From AC-69 sp044869895 (GTDB lineage: Bacteria; Actinomycetota; UBA4738; HRBIN12): a stretch of 40,884 nt of DNA. Position numbers and translations under genes: made by a program. The stretch is from contig JBIOXZ010000097.1 in assembly GCA_044869895.1 (NCBI GenBank), positions 1 to 40,884 on the forward strand, given 5' to 3'. Shown here piece by piece: positions 1 through 6,985 of the stretch (within the stretch, counting starts at the first letter, position 1; the number at the start of each line of letters is the position of its first letter). The notes under the pieces were generated by a model. It searched no databases. It was given only the letters and a program-made list of their open reading frames with translations, and was not told where the DNA came from.

Positions 1-2
1 GC

Positions 3-794
3 GTCTGGTATGCGTCGTTCAACGTCGGCATCATCGCCGGTGAGCCGTTCGGCGGCGTCCTCGCCGACTGGCTGGGCCCCGCCAGCACGCTGTGGGTCTA
101 CGCGGGGGCGTGCTTGGTGGCGGGGGCCGTGTTCTCGTGGACCATCCCCGCCGTTCGCCGCAGCGAGCGGCCGAGCGCTCGCGCAGGGGGCCTGCGGCAC
201 CTGCCGTTGCATCGCCCGTTCGTCGCCGTCCTGCTGGCGAACGGGGCGTACGCGTGGATGATCGCCGGGGTGTACAGCACGCTCATCCCGCTGTTCGGCC
301 ACGAGATCGTCGGTCTCTCGCCGGTGGGGATCGGCATCGGCCTGGCCATCGCGTCGGTCACGGAATTCGCCGTGCTGTTCCCGGCGGGTGCGGCGACCGA
401 TCGGATCGGCCGCAAGGCGGTCATCGTACCGTCCTACGCGCTCCTCGCCGCCTCCCTGGTCCTGTGGCCGCTCGCGTCCACGCCGGCCAGGTACATGGTG
501 GGCCTTGGCATCTTCGGCCTCATCACGGGCTACTCTGGCGTGCCCCAGGCGGCGATGCTCTCCGACCTCACCACCGAGGACACGCAGCGGAGCGCGGTGG
601 CCGCGTTCCGGTTCGTCGGGGACCTGGGGTTCGTCCTCGGTCCGCTGGTCGCCGGCTTCTCGGCCGACCAGTTGGGATACGGGCCGGCTTTCGCCATCGC
701 CGCGATCCCCGTGGTGGCCGCGCTGGCGCTGCTGCTGTCGATCCCCGAGACGCTCCGCGCCCTTCCGAAGACCGGGGAGGCCCCCGGGCTGTGA
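3..794 (+). CDS. MFS transporter, C-terminal part (5' end outside window)
   Basis: The reading frame is open from the first bases of the window and ends with TGA at 792-794, so the N-terminal half is missing. The remaining 263 or so residues are strongly hydrophobic, with about seven or eight membrane segments. The central stretch 'AGAATDRIGRKAVI' is the conserved loop found between TM helices 2-3 and 8-9 of major facilitator superfamily permeases, which places this piece as mainly the second six-helix bundle. MFS drug/metabolite exporters of this kind act at the cytoplasmic membrane by proton antiport. The substrate cannot be told from sequence. The next gene starts 25 bases downstream on the same strand and has its own -10 element. 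Confidence 0.85.
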   Translation, partial: VWYASFNVGIIAGEPFGGVLADWLGPASTLWVYAGACLVAGAVFSWTIPAVRRSERPSARAGGLRHLPLHRPFVAVLLANGAYAWMIAGVYSTLIPLFGHEIVGLSPVGIGIGLAIASVTEFAVLFPAGAATDRIGRKAVIVPSYALLAASLVLWPLASTPARYMVGLGIFGLITGYSGVPQAAMLSDLTTEDTQRSAVAAFRFVGDLGFVLGPLVAGFSADQLGYGPAFAIAAIPVVAALALLLSIPETLRALPKTGEAPGL

Positions 795-806
795 CCCGGT
801 CGAGGA

Positions 807-812
807 TATCGT
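807..812 (+). promoter_or_regulatory. Putative -10 element TATCGT for the SRPBCC gene
   Basis: TATCGT fits the actinobacterial TANNNT -10 consensus. Its last base lies 8 bases upstream of the GTG start at 820, so transcription would begin at or next to the start codon (leaderless mRNA). No -35 hexamer is evident and no Shine-Dalgarno sequence precedes the GTG, which agrees with leaderless translation. Confidence 0.4.
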
Positions 813-819
813 CGCTCCC

Positions 820-1266
820 GTGAAGGTCTCCGCTCGGACCGATCTGCCTCGTCCTCCCGAAGAGGCTTGGCCCCGCGTCATGGCATGGGAGGAGCAGGTC
901 GCGTGGATAGAGGACGCCGACTCGGTCCGGGTGCTGACATCGCATCGCCAGGGCGTCGGCGTGATCGTCGCCGTGCGCACCCGGGTGCTGGGGGTGCCCC
1001 TGTTCACCGACCATCTGGAGGTCACGATGTGGGACCCACCTCGCCGGTTGGTGATGGCGCATCGGGGGCTGGTCCGAGGCGTGGGGGACTGGCGACTCGA
1101 GCCGGCAGGCCGCGGGGCCAGGTTCTCCTGGACGGAGCACCTCCATCTTCCGGTACCGGCGCTCGGTGAGCTCGCCCTGCTCCTCTACCGGCCGTTCATC
1201 CACCGGCTGATGCGCCGGTCGCTGTCGAACCTGGCGCGGCTGCTTCGCGAAGAGGTGGAGGCATAG
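820..1266 (+). CDS. SRPBCC (START-like) ligand-binding family protein
   Basis: A 148-residue protein with the plan of polyketide cyclase/dehydrase SRPBCC domains: an N-terminal strand 'VSARTDLPRPPEEAWPRV', alternating strands in the middle, and a long C-terminal helix ending in 'LSNLARLLREEVEA'. Such proteins form a helix-grip fold with a deep hydrophobic cavity that binds lipids, aromatic or hormone-like ligands; most have no proven enzyme activity. The GTG at 820 is chosen because residues before it are not SRPBCC-like and because a TANNNT hexamer ends 8 bases upstream. A second SRPBCC protein of the same length lies at 7938-8384. Ligand unknown. Confidence 0.7.
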   Translation: MKVSARTDLPRPPEEAWPRVMAWEEQVAWIEDADSVRVLTSHRQGVGVIVAVRTRVLGVPLFTDHLEVTMWDPPRRLVMAHRGLVRGVGDWRLEPAGRGARFSWTEHLHLPVPALGELALLLYRPFIHRLMRRSLSNLARLLREEVEA

Positions 1267-1274
1267 CCCGCGCG

Positions 1275-1280
1275 TAGACT
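1275..1280 (+). promoter_or_regulatory. Putative -10 element TAGACT for the NCS1 permease gene
   Basis: TAGACT fits TANNNT and ends 12 bases upstream of the ATG at 1292. The leader would be only about 5 bases, too short for a riboswitch. No -35 hexamer is visible. Confidence 0.4.
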
Positions 1281-1291
1281 CCCAACCGAAC

Positions 1292-2731
1292 ATGTCGAGC
1301 CTCAGCGATCGCCTCGAGCGTGTCTTGGAGCGCGAGGCGCCGTCCTGGGGCATCCGTCCCGTCCCGTCCGATCGCCGTCGCCTGTCCGGCGTCGACCTCG
1401 CGGTCCTGTGGGGAGACCTCTCGGTCGGCTTGCTGGTGATGGTCACCGGCGCGCTGCTCGTTCCTGCGCTCGGCCTCCCGAGGGCGCTCCTGGCCATCGT
1501 CGTGGGATCCGCCATCGGGTGCCTGCCCCTCGCACTGGTCGGCCTGGCCGGCGAGCGGGAGGGCGTGCCGTCCATGGTCCTGTTCCGTCCGGTCCTCGGG
1601 CTGCGCGGCTCGTTCCTGCCCTCGGCCCTCAACCTGCTCCAGCTGGTTGGGTGGACGGCCGTCGAGTTCTGGGCCATGGGGCAGGTGGCCAACGTGGCCT
1701 CCAAGCGCCTGTTCGGCTTTGACGCGTCCCACTTCTGGCTGGCGTCGGTCGCGCTCGTCTGCACCCTCCTGGCCATCGGGGGACCCATCCTGGTCGTTCG
1801 GCGGTGGCTGGAGCGCTTCGGCATCTACCTGCTGATCGGCTCGGCCCTGTGGATCACCGCCAGGGTGCTGGGATCGGCGGACCTCGGCGCGATCTGGCGG
1901 ACCCCCGGGCGAGGAGGCCTGCCGTTCTGGTTGGCGGTCGACTTGGTCGTGGTGATGCCGATCTCCTGGCTCCCGCTCGTCGCCGATTTCAACCGATTCG
2001 CCCGGCTCGGTGGGGGCGGGTTCGCCGGCACGTACTGGGGCTACCTGGCCGGGAACGTGTGGTTCTATGCCCTCGGTGCACTCCTGGTGCTCGTGGCAGG
2101 GGCGGGTGCCGACGTGTTCGGGATCGGGACGGCCATCGCCGTCAGCGCCGGCGGCGGAGTCGTCCTCATCGCGCTCCTCGTCGGGGAGAGCGACAACGCG
2201 TTCGCGGATATCTACTCCGCGGCGGTCTCGACGCAGAACGTGCTGCCGAACCTTCCGCAGCGCGCGTTGATCGCCGCGGTGGGGGCAACGGGGTTCTTTC
2301 TCGCCCTGGCGTTCTCGATGGACCGCTACGAGCTGTTCCTGTTGCTGATCGGGTCGGTGTTCGTGCCGCTGGCCGCGGTGTTCATGGCGGACTACTTCGT
2401 GCATCACCGGGGGCAGTACGGGGAGGGCGCGCTGTTCTCACCGACCGGGGTGAACGTGCGGGCCCTCGCGCCGTGGGCCGTCGGGTTCCTCCTCTACCAC
2501 TGGAGCGCGCCGACCGGGCCGGTGGGGTGGATCGCGGCCATGCGGACGCTCTTCCACGATTGGCTGCACCTGCCGTTCCCCCTGTTCGACTCGGCCCTAG
2601 GGGCGAGCATCCCCAGCTTCGCTGCGGCCTTCGCCCTCTCGCTCGTCGTCCTGCGGCGAACGAACCGCCGCGGCGGCCCTACTCGTACACTGCCCGAGGT
2701 GTCGGCGGCGGGGCCGCGATCAGCACGATGA
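1292..2731 (+). CDS. NCS1-family nucleobase/pyrimidine permease
   Basis: A 479-residue integral membrane protein with about 12 hydrophobic segments. Its N-terminus ('EREAPSWGIRPVP', then 'GVDLAVLWGDLSVGLLV') resembles the CytX/CodB group of the nucleobase:cation symporter-1 family, as does 'ISWLPLVADFNRFAR' near residue 230. The family moves cytosine, uracil, allantoin, hydroxymethylpyrimidine or related bases with Na+ or H+. CytX members often carry thiamine pyrimidine precursors, but no thiamine gene or TPP riboswitch is seen here, so the substrate is open. ATG at 1292 follows a TAGACT -10 with almost no leader. The last 53 bases overlap the 3' end of the convergent cupin gene. Confidence 0.8.
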   Translation: MSSLSDRLERVLEREAPSWGIRPVPSDRRRLSGVDLAVLWGDLSVGLLVMVTGALLVPALGLPRALLAIVVGSAIGCLPLALVGLAGEREGVPSMVLFRPVLGLRGSFLPSALNLLQLVGWTAVEFWAMGQVANVASKRLFGFDASHFWLASVALVCTLLAIGGPILVVRRWLERFGIYLLIGSALWITARVLGSADLGAIWRTPGRGGLPFWLAVDLVVVMPISWLPLVADFNRFARLGGGGFAGTYWGYLAGNVWFYALGALLVLVAGAGADVFGIGTAIAVSAGGGVVLIALLVGESDNAFADIYSAAVSTQNVLPNLPQRALIAAVGATGFFLALAFSMDRYELFLLLIGSVFVPLAAVFMADYFVHHRGQYGEGALFSPTGVNVRALAPWAVGFLLYHWSAPTGPVGWIAAMRTLFHDWLHLPFPLFDSALGASIPSFAAAFALSLVVLRRTNRRGGPTRTLPEVSAAGPRSAR

Positions 2732-3017
2732 CGGCCGGTTCCTCCGAAGCGTTCCTGATCGTGAGCTCGGATCCCGCGGGTATCAGGACGGTGCCCCACT
2801 GGCCCAGGCGCTTTCGCCCCCTGTCGACCTGGATGGCCACCCGGCCGGCCACCACCGTGCAGATCGCGTCGGAGTCCGGGTCGGAGATGGGGCCGAGGCC
2901 CTGCGCCCCCTGGAGGCACACGACCTCCGACCACAGGTGATCGGCCTCGAAGAGTGGCTCGTGGCGGGGTCCTTCCTCGGAGAACCGGACGAGGTCGCGG
3001 AGGTCCTTCGCGTCCAT
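2679..3017 (-). CDS. Small single-domain cupin protein
   Basis: A 112-residue protein with the cupin beta-barrel pattern: 'VVCLQGAQGLGPISDPDSDAI' leads into 'TVVAGRVAIQVD' and 'GTVLIPAGSELTIRNASEEPAVIVLIAAPPP'. The usual cupin metal ligands (two His and a Glu in motif 1, one His in motif 2) are largely missing, so a metal-free binding role is more likely than catalysis. ATG at 3017 is preferred to an upstream TTG because TACGCT (minus strand, 3031-3026) sits 9 bases before it and no Shine-Dalgarno is present. The C-terminal codons overlap the NCS1 permease gene by 53 bases in the convergent sense. Function unknown. Confidence 0.75.
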   Translation of the reverse strand: MDAKDLRDLVRFSEEGPRHEPLFEADHLWSEVVCLQGAQGLGPISDPDSDAICTVVAGRVAIQVDRGRKRLGQWGTVLIPAGSELTIRNASEEPAVIVLIAAPPPTPRAVYE

Positions 3018-3025
3018 CGGGTGCA

Positions 3026-3031
3026 AGCGTA
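3026..3031 (-). promoter_or_regulatory. Putative -10 element TACGCT for the cupin gene
   Basis: On the minus strand TACGCT fits TANNNT and ends 9 bases before the ATG at 3017, again pointing to a leaderless transcript. The divergent pepA promoter lies about 40 bases away. Confidence 0.35.
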
Positions 3032-3070
3032 GCCCGGGCGCCGTTGCTATCGCCGCCGGGTCCGGCTGGA

Positions 3071-3076
3071 TAAACT
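3071..3076 (+). promoter_or_regulatory. Putative -10 element TAAACT for pepA
   Basis: TAAACT fits TANNNT. Transcription would start near 3083, leaving a leader of about 27 bases that includes the AAGGAG ribosome binding site at 3099-3104. This is a conventional led transcript, unlike several neighbours. Confidence 0.4.
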
Positions 3077-3109
3077 GGCCCGCCGACCTGCACGAACGAA
3101 GGAGTCGCC

Positions 3110-4642
3110 ATGCCCACGTTCGTCTACTCCACCGACCCCCCGGCCTCCGTCCGCACCGACATCCTGGTCCTGCCGGTCTATGAGGGCCCGGAGGCCGGCC
3201 CCGGCGTGAAGGACGTGAAGGGAACCGACCTGCTGGCCCTGTACGCCGAGGCCAAGCTCAAGGGAAAGCGAGGCGAGCCTCTCCTCATCCCCAACACCGG
3301 CGGGCTGGGCGTCGCGGCCAGGTCGGTGCTGCTCGTCGGGGTGGGGAAGCGGCGGGAGGTCACGACCGACTCGCTCCGCAGGGCGCTCGGACGGGTCGCG
3401 CCCCAGCTGGCCAAACGACGGACCATGGCGACCACGTTCCCCCAGCTCCTGGGGCGTTCACCCGAAGAGGCCGTGCAGGCGACGGTGGAGGGCCTGCTCC
3501 TCGGCTCCTATCGGTTCGACCGGTACAAGTCGGGCAAGGACGAGGACCAACCGGAGAAGCCGGCCCTGCGCACCGTCACCGTCCTCGGGTCTCCCCGGTG
3601 GACCGGGCGGGCGGTGGTCCAGAACCTGGAGGAGTCGATCGCCCGAGGCGACATCGTAAGTGACGCCGTGGCCTGGGCCCGTGATCTGGTGAACACACCT
3701 GCCGGTGACCTCACACCCCAGGTCCTGGCCGGATACGCGGTGCAGATGGCGAAAGAGGTCGGCCTGGAGTCCAAGGTCTGGACCGAGCCCGAGCTCCGGC
3801 GGGGGAAGTTCGGCGGCATCCTCGGGGTGGGGCAGGGGAGCGCGAACCCGCCCCGGATGATCGAGCTCAAGTACCGGGGAGGCCCGAGCAGTCAGGCCCC
3901 CATCGCGCTTTCCGGCAAGGGCATCACCTTCGATTCCGGCGGGCTGTCGATCAAGGACGCCTCGCAGATGGAGTGGATGAAGTCCGACATGGCCGGGGCG
4001 GCCTCCATCCTCGCGGCCATGAAGGCCCTCGCCCGGCTGAAACCGAACGTGAACGTGATCGCGGCGATCCCGTCGTCGGAGAACATGCCGAGCGGGTCGG
4101 CCATCCGCCCGGGCGACGTGCTGACGCACCGCGGCGGCAAGACCTCCGAGGTGGTGAACACCGACGCCGAGGGACGCCTGGTCCTCGCCGATGCCCTGGC
4201 CTACCTGGCCGAAAGCAAACCGCGGGTCATCATCGACACGGCCACCCTCACCGGCGCGTGCATGGTGGCCCTGGGGCGCGACATCTACGGTGTGTTCGGG
4301 AACGACAGCGACCTCATTCGGGACATCCTGGCCGCGGGAGAGGCGGTGGGAGAGCCCGGGTGGGAGCTCCCTCTGTACCGGGACTACCGTCGACTCATCA
4401 GGTCTCACGTCGCCGACGTCCGCAACGCAGGGAAGGACCGGTGGGGCGGGGCCATCACGGCGGCGCTGTTCCTTGCCGAGTTCGTGGGGGACATCCCATG
4501 GGCCCACCTAGACGTCGCGGGCCCGGCGTTCCCGGAGAAGGCCGGCGACTACTGGCCGAACGGCGCGACCGGCGTGCCGGCTCGCACGCTGGTGCAGTAC
4601 GTGCTGGCGAAGGCCAAGCGACCGGCCCGACGCCCGGGCTAG
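3110..4642 (+). CDS. pepA: Leucyl aminopeptidase (M17 family, PepA-like)
   Basis: A 510-residue cytosolic dizinc aminopeptidase that removes N-terminal residues, typically leucine, from peptides. The N-terminal macro-like domain covers about residues 1-165. The catalytic domain carries the full M17 set: GKGITFDSGG at 269-278 (Lys270, Asp275), SDMAG with Asp293, and the signature NTDAEGRL at 350-357 (Asp352, Glu354, Arg356). Length is normal for the family. ATG at 3110 has AAGGAG at 3099-3104 with 5-base spacing. The TAG stop shares the palindrome CTAG (4639-4642) with the stop of the convergent methyltransferase. Confidence 0.95.
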   Translation: MPTFVYSTDPPASVRTDILVLPVYEGPEAGPGVKDVKGTDLLALYAEAKLKGKRGEPLLIPNTGGLGVAARSVLLVGVGKRREVTTDSLRRALGRVAPQLAKRRTMATTFPQLLGRSPEEAVQATVEGLLLGSYRFDRYKSGKDEDQPEKPALRTVTVLGSPRWTGRAVVQNLEESIARGDIVSDAVAWARDLVNTPAGDLTPQVLAGYAVQMAKEVGLESKVWTEPELRRGKFGGILGVGQGSANPPRMIELKYRGGPSSQAPIALSGKGITFDSGGLSIKDASQMEWMKSDMAGAASILAAMKALARLKPNVNVIAAIPSSENMPSGSAIRPGDVLTHRGGKTSEVVNTDAEGRLVLADALAYLAESKPRVIIDTATLTGACMVALGRDIYGVFGNDSDLIRDILAAGEAVGEPGWELPLYRDYRRLIRSHVADVRNAGKDRWGGAITAALFLAEFVGDIPWAHLDVAGPAFPEKAGDYWPNGATGVPARTLVQYVLAKAKRPARRPG

Positions 4643-5442
4643 GGCTTGGCCCCGACCGCGAGCCAGACGTCGCGGAAGTCGTTGACCGGATCGGAGAACC
4701 GAGCCGCGAACACGCGCTGGGCGTTGCGGCTGAAGGATTCCCATCTCGCCGGACCGAGCATCGAACGGAGGAACCGCCCGGTGGACCATGTGCCCAGCCC
4801 GTCGACGTAGTCCCGGAGGGGGTAGGCGAATCGGTATTCGCGGCGCTCGGTTCGGACGTGCTTGAGCCCCGCGTCGAGCAGCGTCTCCTCGATGGCCATC
4901 CGGTCGGCGAACCGGTCGGCCCAGGGGAGCGCCTGGGTCCGGACATCCAGGAGCATCTGTTGGCCGACGGCACCCTCGACGAGCTCGAGCCATGTCTTCT
5001 GGAGCTCGTCGCTGTCGCCGTCGGCCCACGACGATAGGGCCAGCCGTCCCCCGGGCTTCAGCACCCGGATCATGTCGTACAGCGCCGTCTGATACTTCGT
5101 GAAGTGCGAGACGACGAAGTTGGCGGTCACGGCGTCGAAGGTCGCGTCCCGGAAGGGGAGGTCGATGGCCTCCGCGGCGACCAGGCGAAGCGAGGGTCGG
5201 GACCGTGCCGCCTGCGCCAGCATCCCCAGCGACACGTCGACCCCGACCGCCACTCCCTCGGGCCCCAGGAGCGCGGCGGCCGCGGACGCGGCGACGCCCG
5301 TCCCCGTGCCGACGTCGAGGACCCGCCCCCCGTGCGGCGGCTGGGCCAGTGCGACCAGGTCGCTGGCCGGTTGAGCCAACCGGGGCGCGTTGATGCGCTC
5401 GTAGGTCTCGGCGATACCATCGTAGGAACGCCAGTCGTCCAT
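4639..5442 (-). CDS. Class I SAM-dependent methyltransferase
   Basis: A 267-residue protein with a Rossmann-type methyltransferase core. Motif I is 'GGRVLDVGTGTGVAASAA' near residues 39-56; the acidic end of motif II ('VGVDVSLGMLAQA') and a post-motif 'LVAAEAIDLPFRDATFDAV' follow. This layout matches the UbiE/Methyltransf_11 group, which methylates quinones, small molecules or antibiotics. The start of the protein, 'YDGIAETYERI', is typical for that group. The substrate is not inferable. It has its own TAGGCT -10 just upstream and is divergent from the 5577 operon. Confidence 0.85.
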   Translation of the reverse strand: MDDWRSYDGIAETYERINAPRLAQPASDLVALAQPPHGGRVLDVGTGTGVAASAAAALLGPEGVAVGVDVSLGMLAQAARSRPSLRLVAAEAIDLPFRDATFDAVTANFVVSHFTKYQTALYDMIRVLKPGGRLALSSWADGDSDELQKTWLELVEGAVGQQMLLDVRTQALPWADRFADRMAIEETLLDAGLKHVRTERREYRFAYPLRDYVDGLGTWSTGRFLRSMLGPARWESFSRNAQRVFAARFSDPVNDFRDVWLAVGAKP

Positions 5443-5451
5443 CCGCGAACC

Positions 5452-5457
5452 AGCCTA
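5452..5457 (-). promoter_or_regulatory. Putative -10 element TAGGCT for the methyltransferase gene
   Basis: On the minus strand TAGGCT ends 10 bases before the ATG at 5442. The 134-base region 5443-5576 holds this element and a second TAGGCT facing the other way (5547-5552); nothing else was recognised in it. Confidence 0.4.
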
Positions 5458-5546
5458 GCCGGTGTCCGTGCATTCGCCCGACCGGCGTCGATGGGCGGGC
5501 AGGCGGGATGGGCGGAAGCATCGGCGGATCAACCCCGCGCCGCGGG

Positions 5547-5552
5547 TAGGCT
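5547..5552 (+). promoter_or_regulatory. Putative -10 element TAGGCT for the 5577-8384 operon
   Basis: TAGGCT ends 11 bases before an ATG at 5563. That ATG opens only a five-codon frame (MSGHA, stop at 5578-5580) whose TGA overlaps the TTG start of the membrane protein at 5577. Transcription would start near 5559-5562, so this short frame would be leaderless. Confidence 0.4.
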
Positions 5553-5576
5553 GGTGCGCGGCATGAGCGGACACGC

Positions 5577-6353
5577 TTGAAGGGACCCGCGGGCGTCACG
5601 GCGCTGGTCCTTGGGGAGCTCGCGGCCGGCGGGGTGGCGCTCCTGTTCCTGTCCCCGCTGTGGCACGAGGTGAAGCCGGGGTTCTTCAAACTCACCGGGT
5701 GCGTCATCCTCGTCGTCGCGGTCGGCGCGTGGGGGTCGGCGGGCGCCGGCCTGGTGGAGGGAAGCCAGGCGGGCCAGTGGTCGGAGCGCCTGACGGGCGC
5801 GCTGGCGGCGGTGACCCTGGTCTGGGCGACGCTGCTGTTCGTCCCACGACCGGGCCCCGCGAGAGCCGTGGGGGTGGCCTCGGTGCCCCTGTCGATGGCC
5901 ATGCTGGTGGCCATGGCCGGGACAGCCGACGCGTCCCCGGTCGTCTCCTTCCTCCAGCTGCTGGCGGGGGCGGCGTTCCTCGGAGCCGTGGTGGACGGGC
6001 TCCTGCTCGGGCACTGGTACCTCACCGACCGCGGGTTGTCGAGGGGACCCATCAACCGTTCCACCTTGTTCCTGATCGTCGCGGTGCTCCTGGAGGCGGC
6101 GGCCGTCGTCGCCGGGGGATTCGGTCCCACCAGAGCGACGTCGAACTTCAACCCGCTGCTCACCTCCGCCGGCCTCGCGTCGTGGATCGCGCTCGGGATG
6201 GTCGGGGCCACCGCCCTCATCGCCATCGTGATCCGCGCCGCGCTCAAGGGTCCCCGGGCCTCGGCGGTGCAGGCCGCCACGGGCTTCTTCTACCTCGCCG
6301 TCATCACCGCGTTGACCGCGGAGTTTGCGGCGAAGGTCCGGTTCTTCCGGTAG
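5577..6353 (+). CDS. Polytopic membrane protein of unknown function
   Basis: A 258-residue, very hydrophobic protein with about seven predicted membrane segments. The notable stretch is 'GLLLGHWYLTDRGLSRGPIN' near residues 141-160, a conserved-looking His/Tyr-containing loop. I do not recognise the family with confidence. A TTG at 5577 is the only start that keeps the first membrane segment; there is no Shine-Dalgarno sequence, but the TTG overlaps the stop of an upstream five-codon frame, which may couple translation. It is the first gene of a tight same-strand cluster (CPBP, PNPOx-like, SRPBCC). A role at the membrane is all that can be said. Confidence 0.65.
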   Translation: MKGPAGVTALVLGELAAGGVALLFLSPLWHEVKPGFFKLTGCVILVVAVGAWGSAGAGLVEGSQAGQWSERLTGALAAVTLVWATLLFVPRPGPARAVGVASVPLSMAMLVAMAGTADASPVVSFLQLLAGAAFLGAVVDGLLLGHWYLTDRGLSRGPINRSTLFLIVAVLLEAAAVVAGGFGPTRATSNFNPLLTSAGLASWIALGMVGATALIAIVIRAALKGPRASAVQAATGFFYLAVITALTAEFAAKVRFFR

Positions 6354-6355
6354 CC

Positions 6356-6985
6356 ATGGTCGCGGTGGTGATGATCGCGGGAGCCCTGGTCGAGTTCGCC
6401 GGATGGTGGGCCGTCTCCCGGAGGGGGATCAGCATCTGGGTGGTCATGGGGATCGCCCTTCCTGCACTGGGAGTCGCGGCCGTTGCTGTCGGAGAGCCGT
6501 CGCTCTCGCCAGCGGTGGACGGGAGCGCCGCCGCTGCCGTGGGAGCTGCGGCGGGCCTGGTCCTCTACCTGGCGACGCGTGTGTTCGTCACCGCGGTTCG
6601 GCCGTGGCGGACCTTCCAGCGGCATTCGGTCGAGCTCTACGCTCGTCAGGCTGGGCTGCCGCTCGTCGCAGCGATCCTGCTCGCGGCGGCGGTGATGGCT
6701 CCGGGCGAGGAGCTCTTCTGGCGCGGCCTGTTCCAGGCCAAGCTCAGCGTCGTCCTCGACGGCCGGACGGCGGGGGCGGCCATCGCGTGGGCCGCGTTCG
6801 TGGCGGTCAACCTGCCAAGCCGCAACCTGGCCATCATCGCCGGGGCGGTGGTGGGGGGAGCCGTGTGGTCCGCGCTTTCCTGGTGGACTGGGGGGGCGTT
6901 GGCCAGCATCGTGTGCCACGCCCTGTGGACGGCCCTGATGCTGGGGTTTCCCTTGGTCCACGTCCCGATCGGTGGGCGGGCGTGA
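6356..6985 (+). CDS. CPBP-family (CAAX protease/Rce1-like) membrane protein, altered active site
   Basis: A 209-residue membrane protein with about six hydrophobic segments and the CPBP motif 1 'GEELFWRG' (EExxxR) near residues 118-125. In Rce1 this glutamate pair activates the catalytic water. Motif 2, normally FxxxH, reads FVAVN (AAC codon for Asn), and motif 3, normally HxxxN, reads HALWT. Two of the residues expected to build the active site are therefore replaced, so protease activity is doubtful; a scaffold or bacteriocin-immunity type role is possible. ATG at 6356 lies 2 bases after the upstream stop. The TGA overlaps the next GTG by four bases. Confidence 0.8.
   Translation: MVAVVMIAGALVEFAGWWAVSRRGISIWVVMGIALPALGVAAVAVGEPSLSPAVDGSAAAAVGAAAGLVLYLATRVFVTAVRPWRTFQRHSVELYARQAGLPLVAAILLAAAVMAPGEELFWRGLFQAKLSVVLDGRTAGAAIAWAAFVAVNLPSRNLAIIAGAVVGGAVWSALSWWTGGALASIVCHALWTALMLGFPLVHVPIGGRA

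Noticed and set aside
1267..1291. TPP riboswitch ahead of the CytX-like permease
   Set aside because: The gap is only 25 bases and the -10 element lies within it, so no leader RNA of riboswitch size is possible.
1196..2407. 403-codon open frame on the minus strand opposite the NCS1 permease
   Set aside because: Product is a Gln/Arg/Glu-rich string typical of the complement of a membrane-protein gene; no start site or domain.
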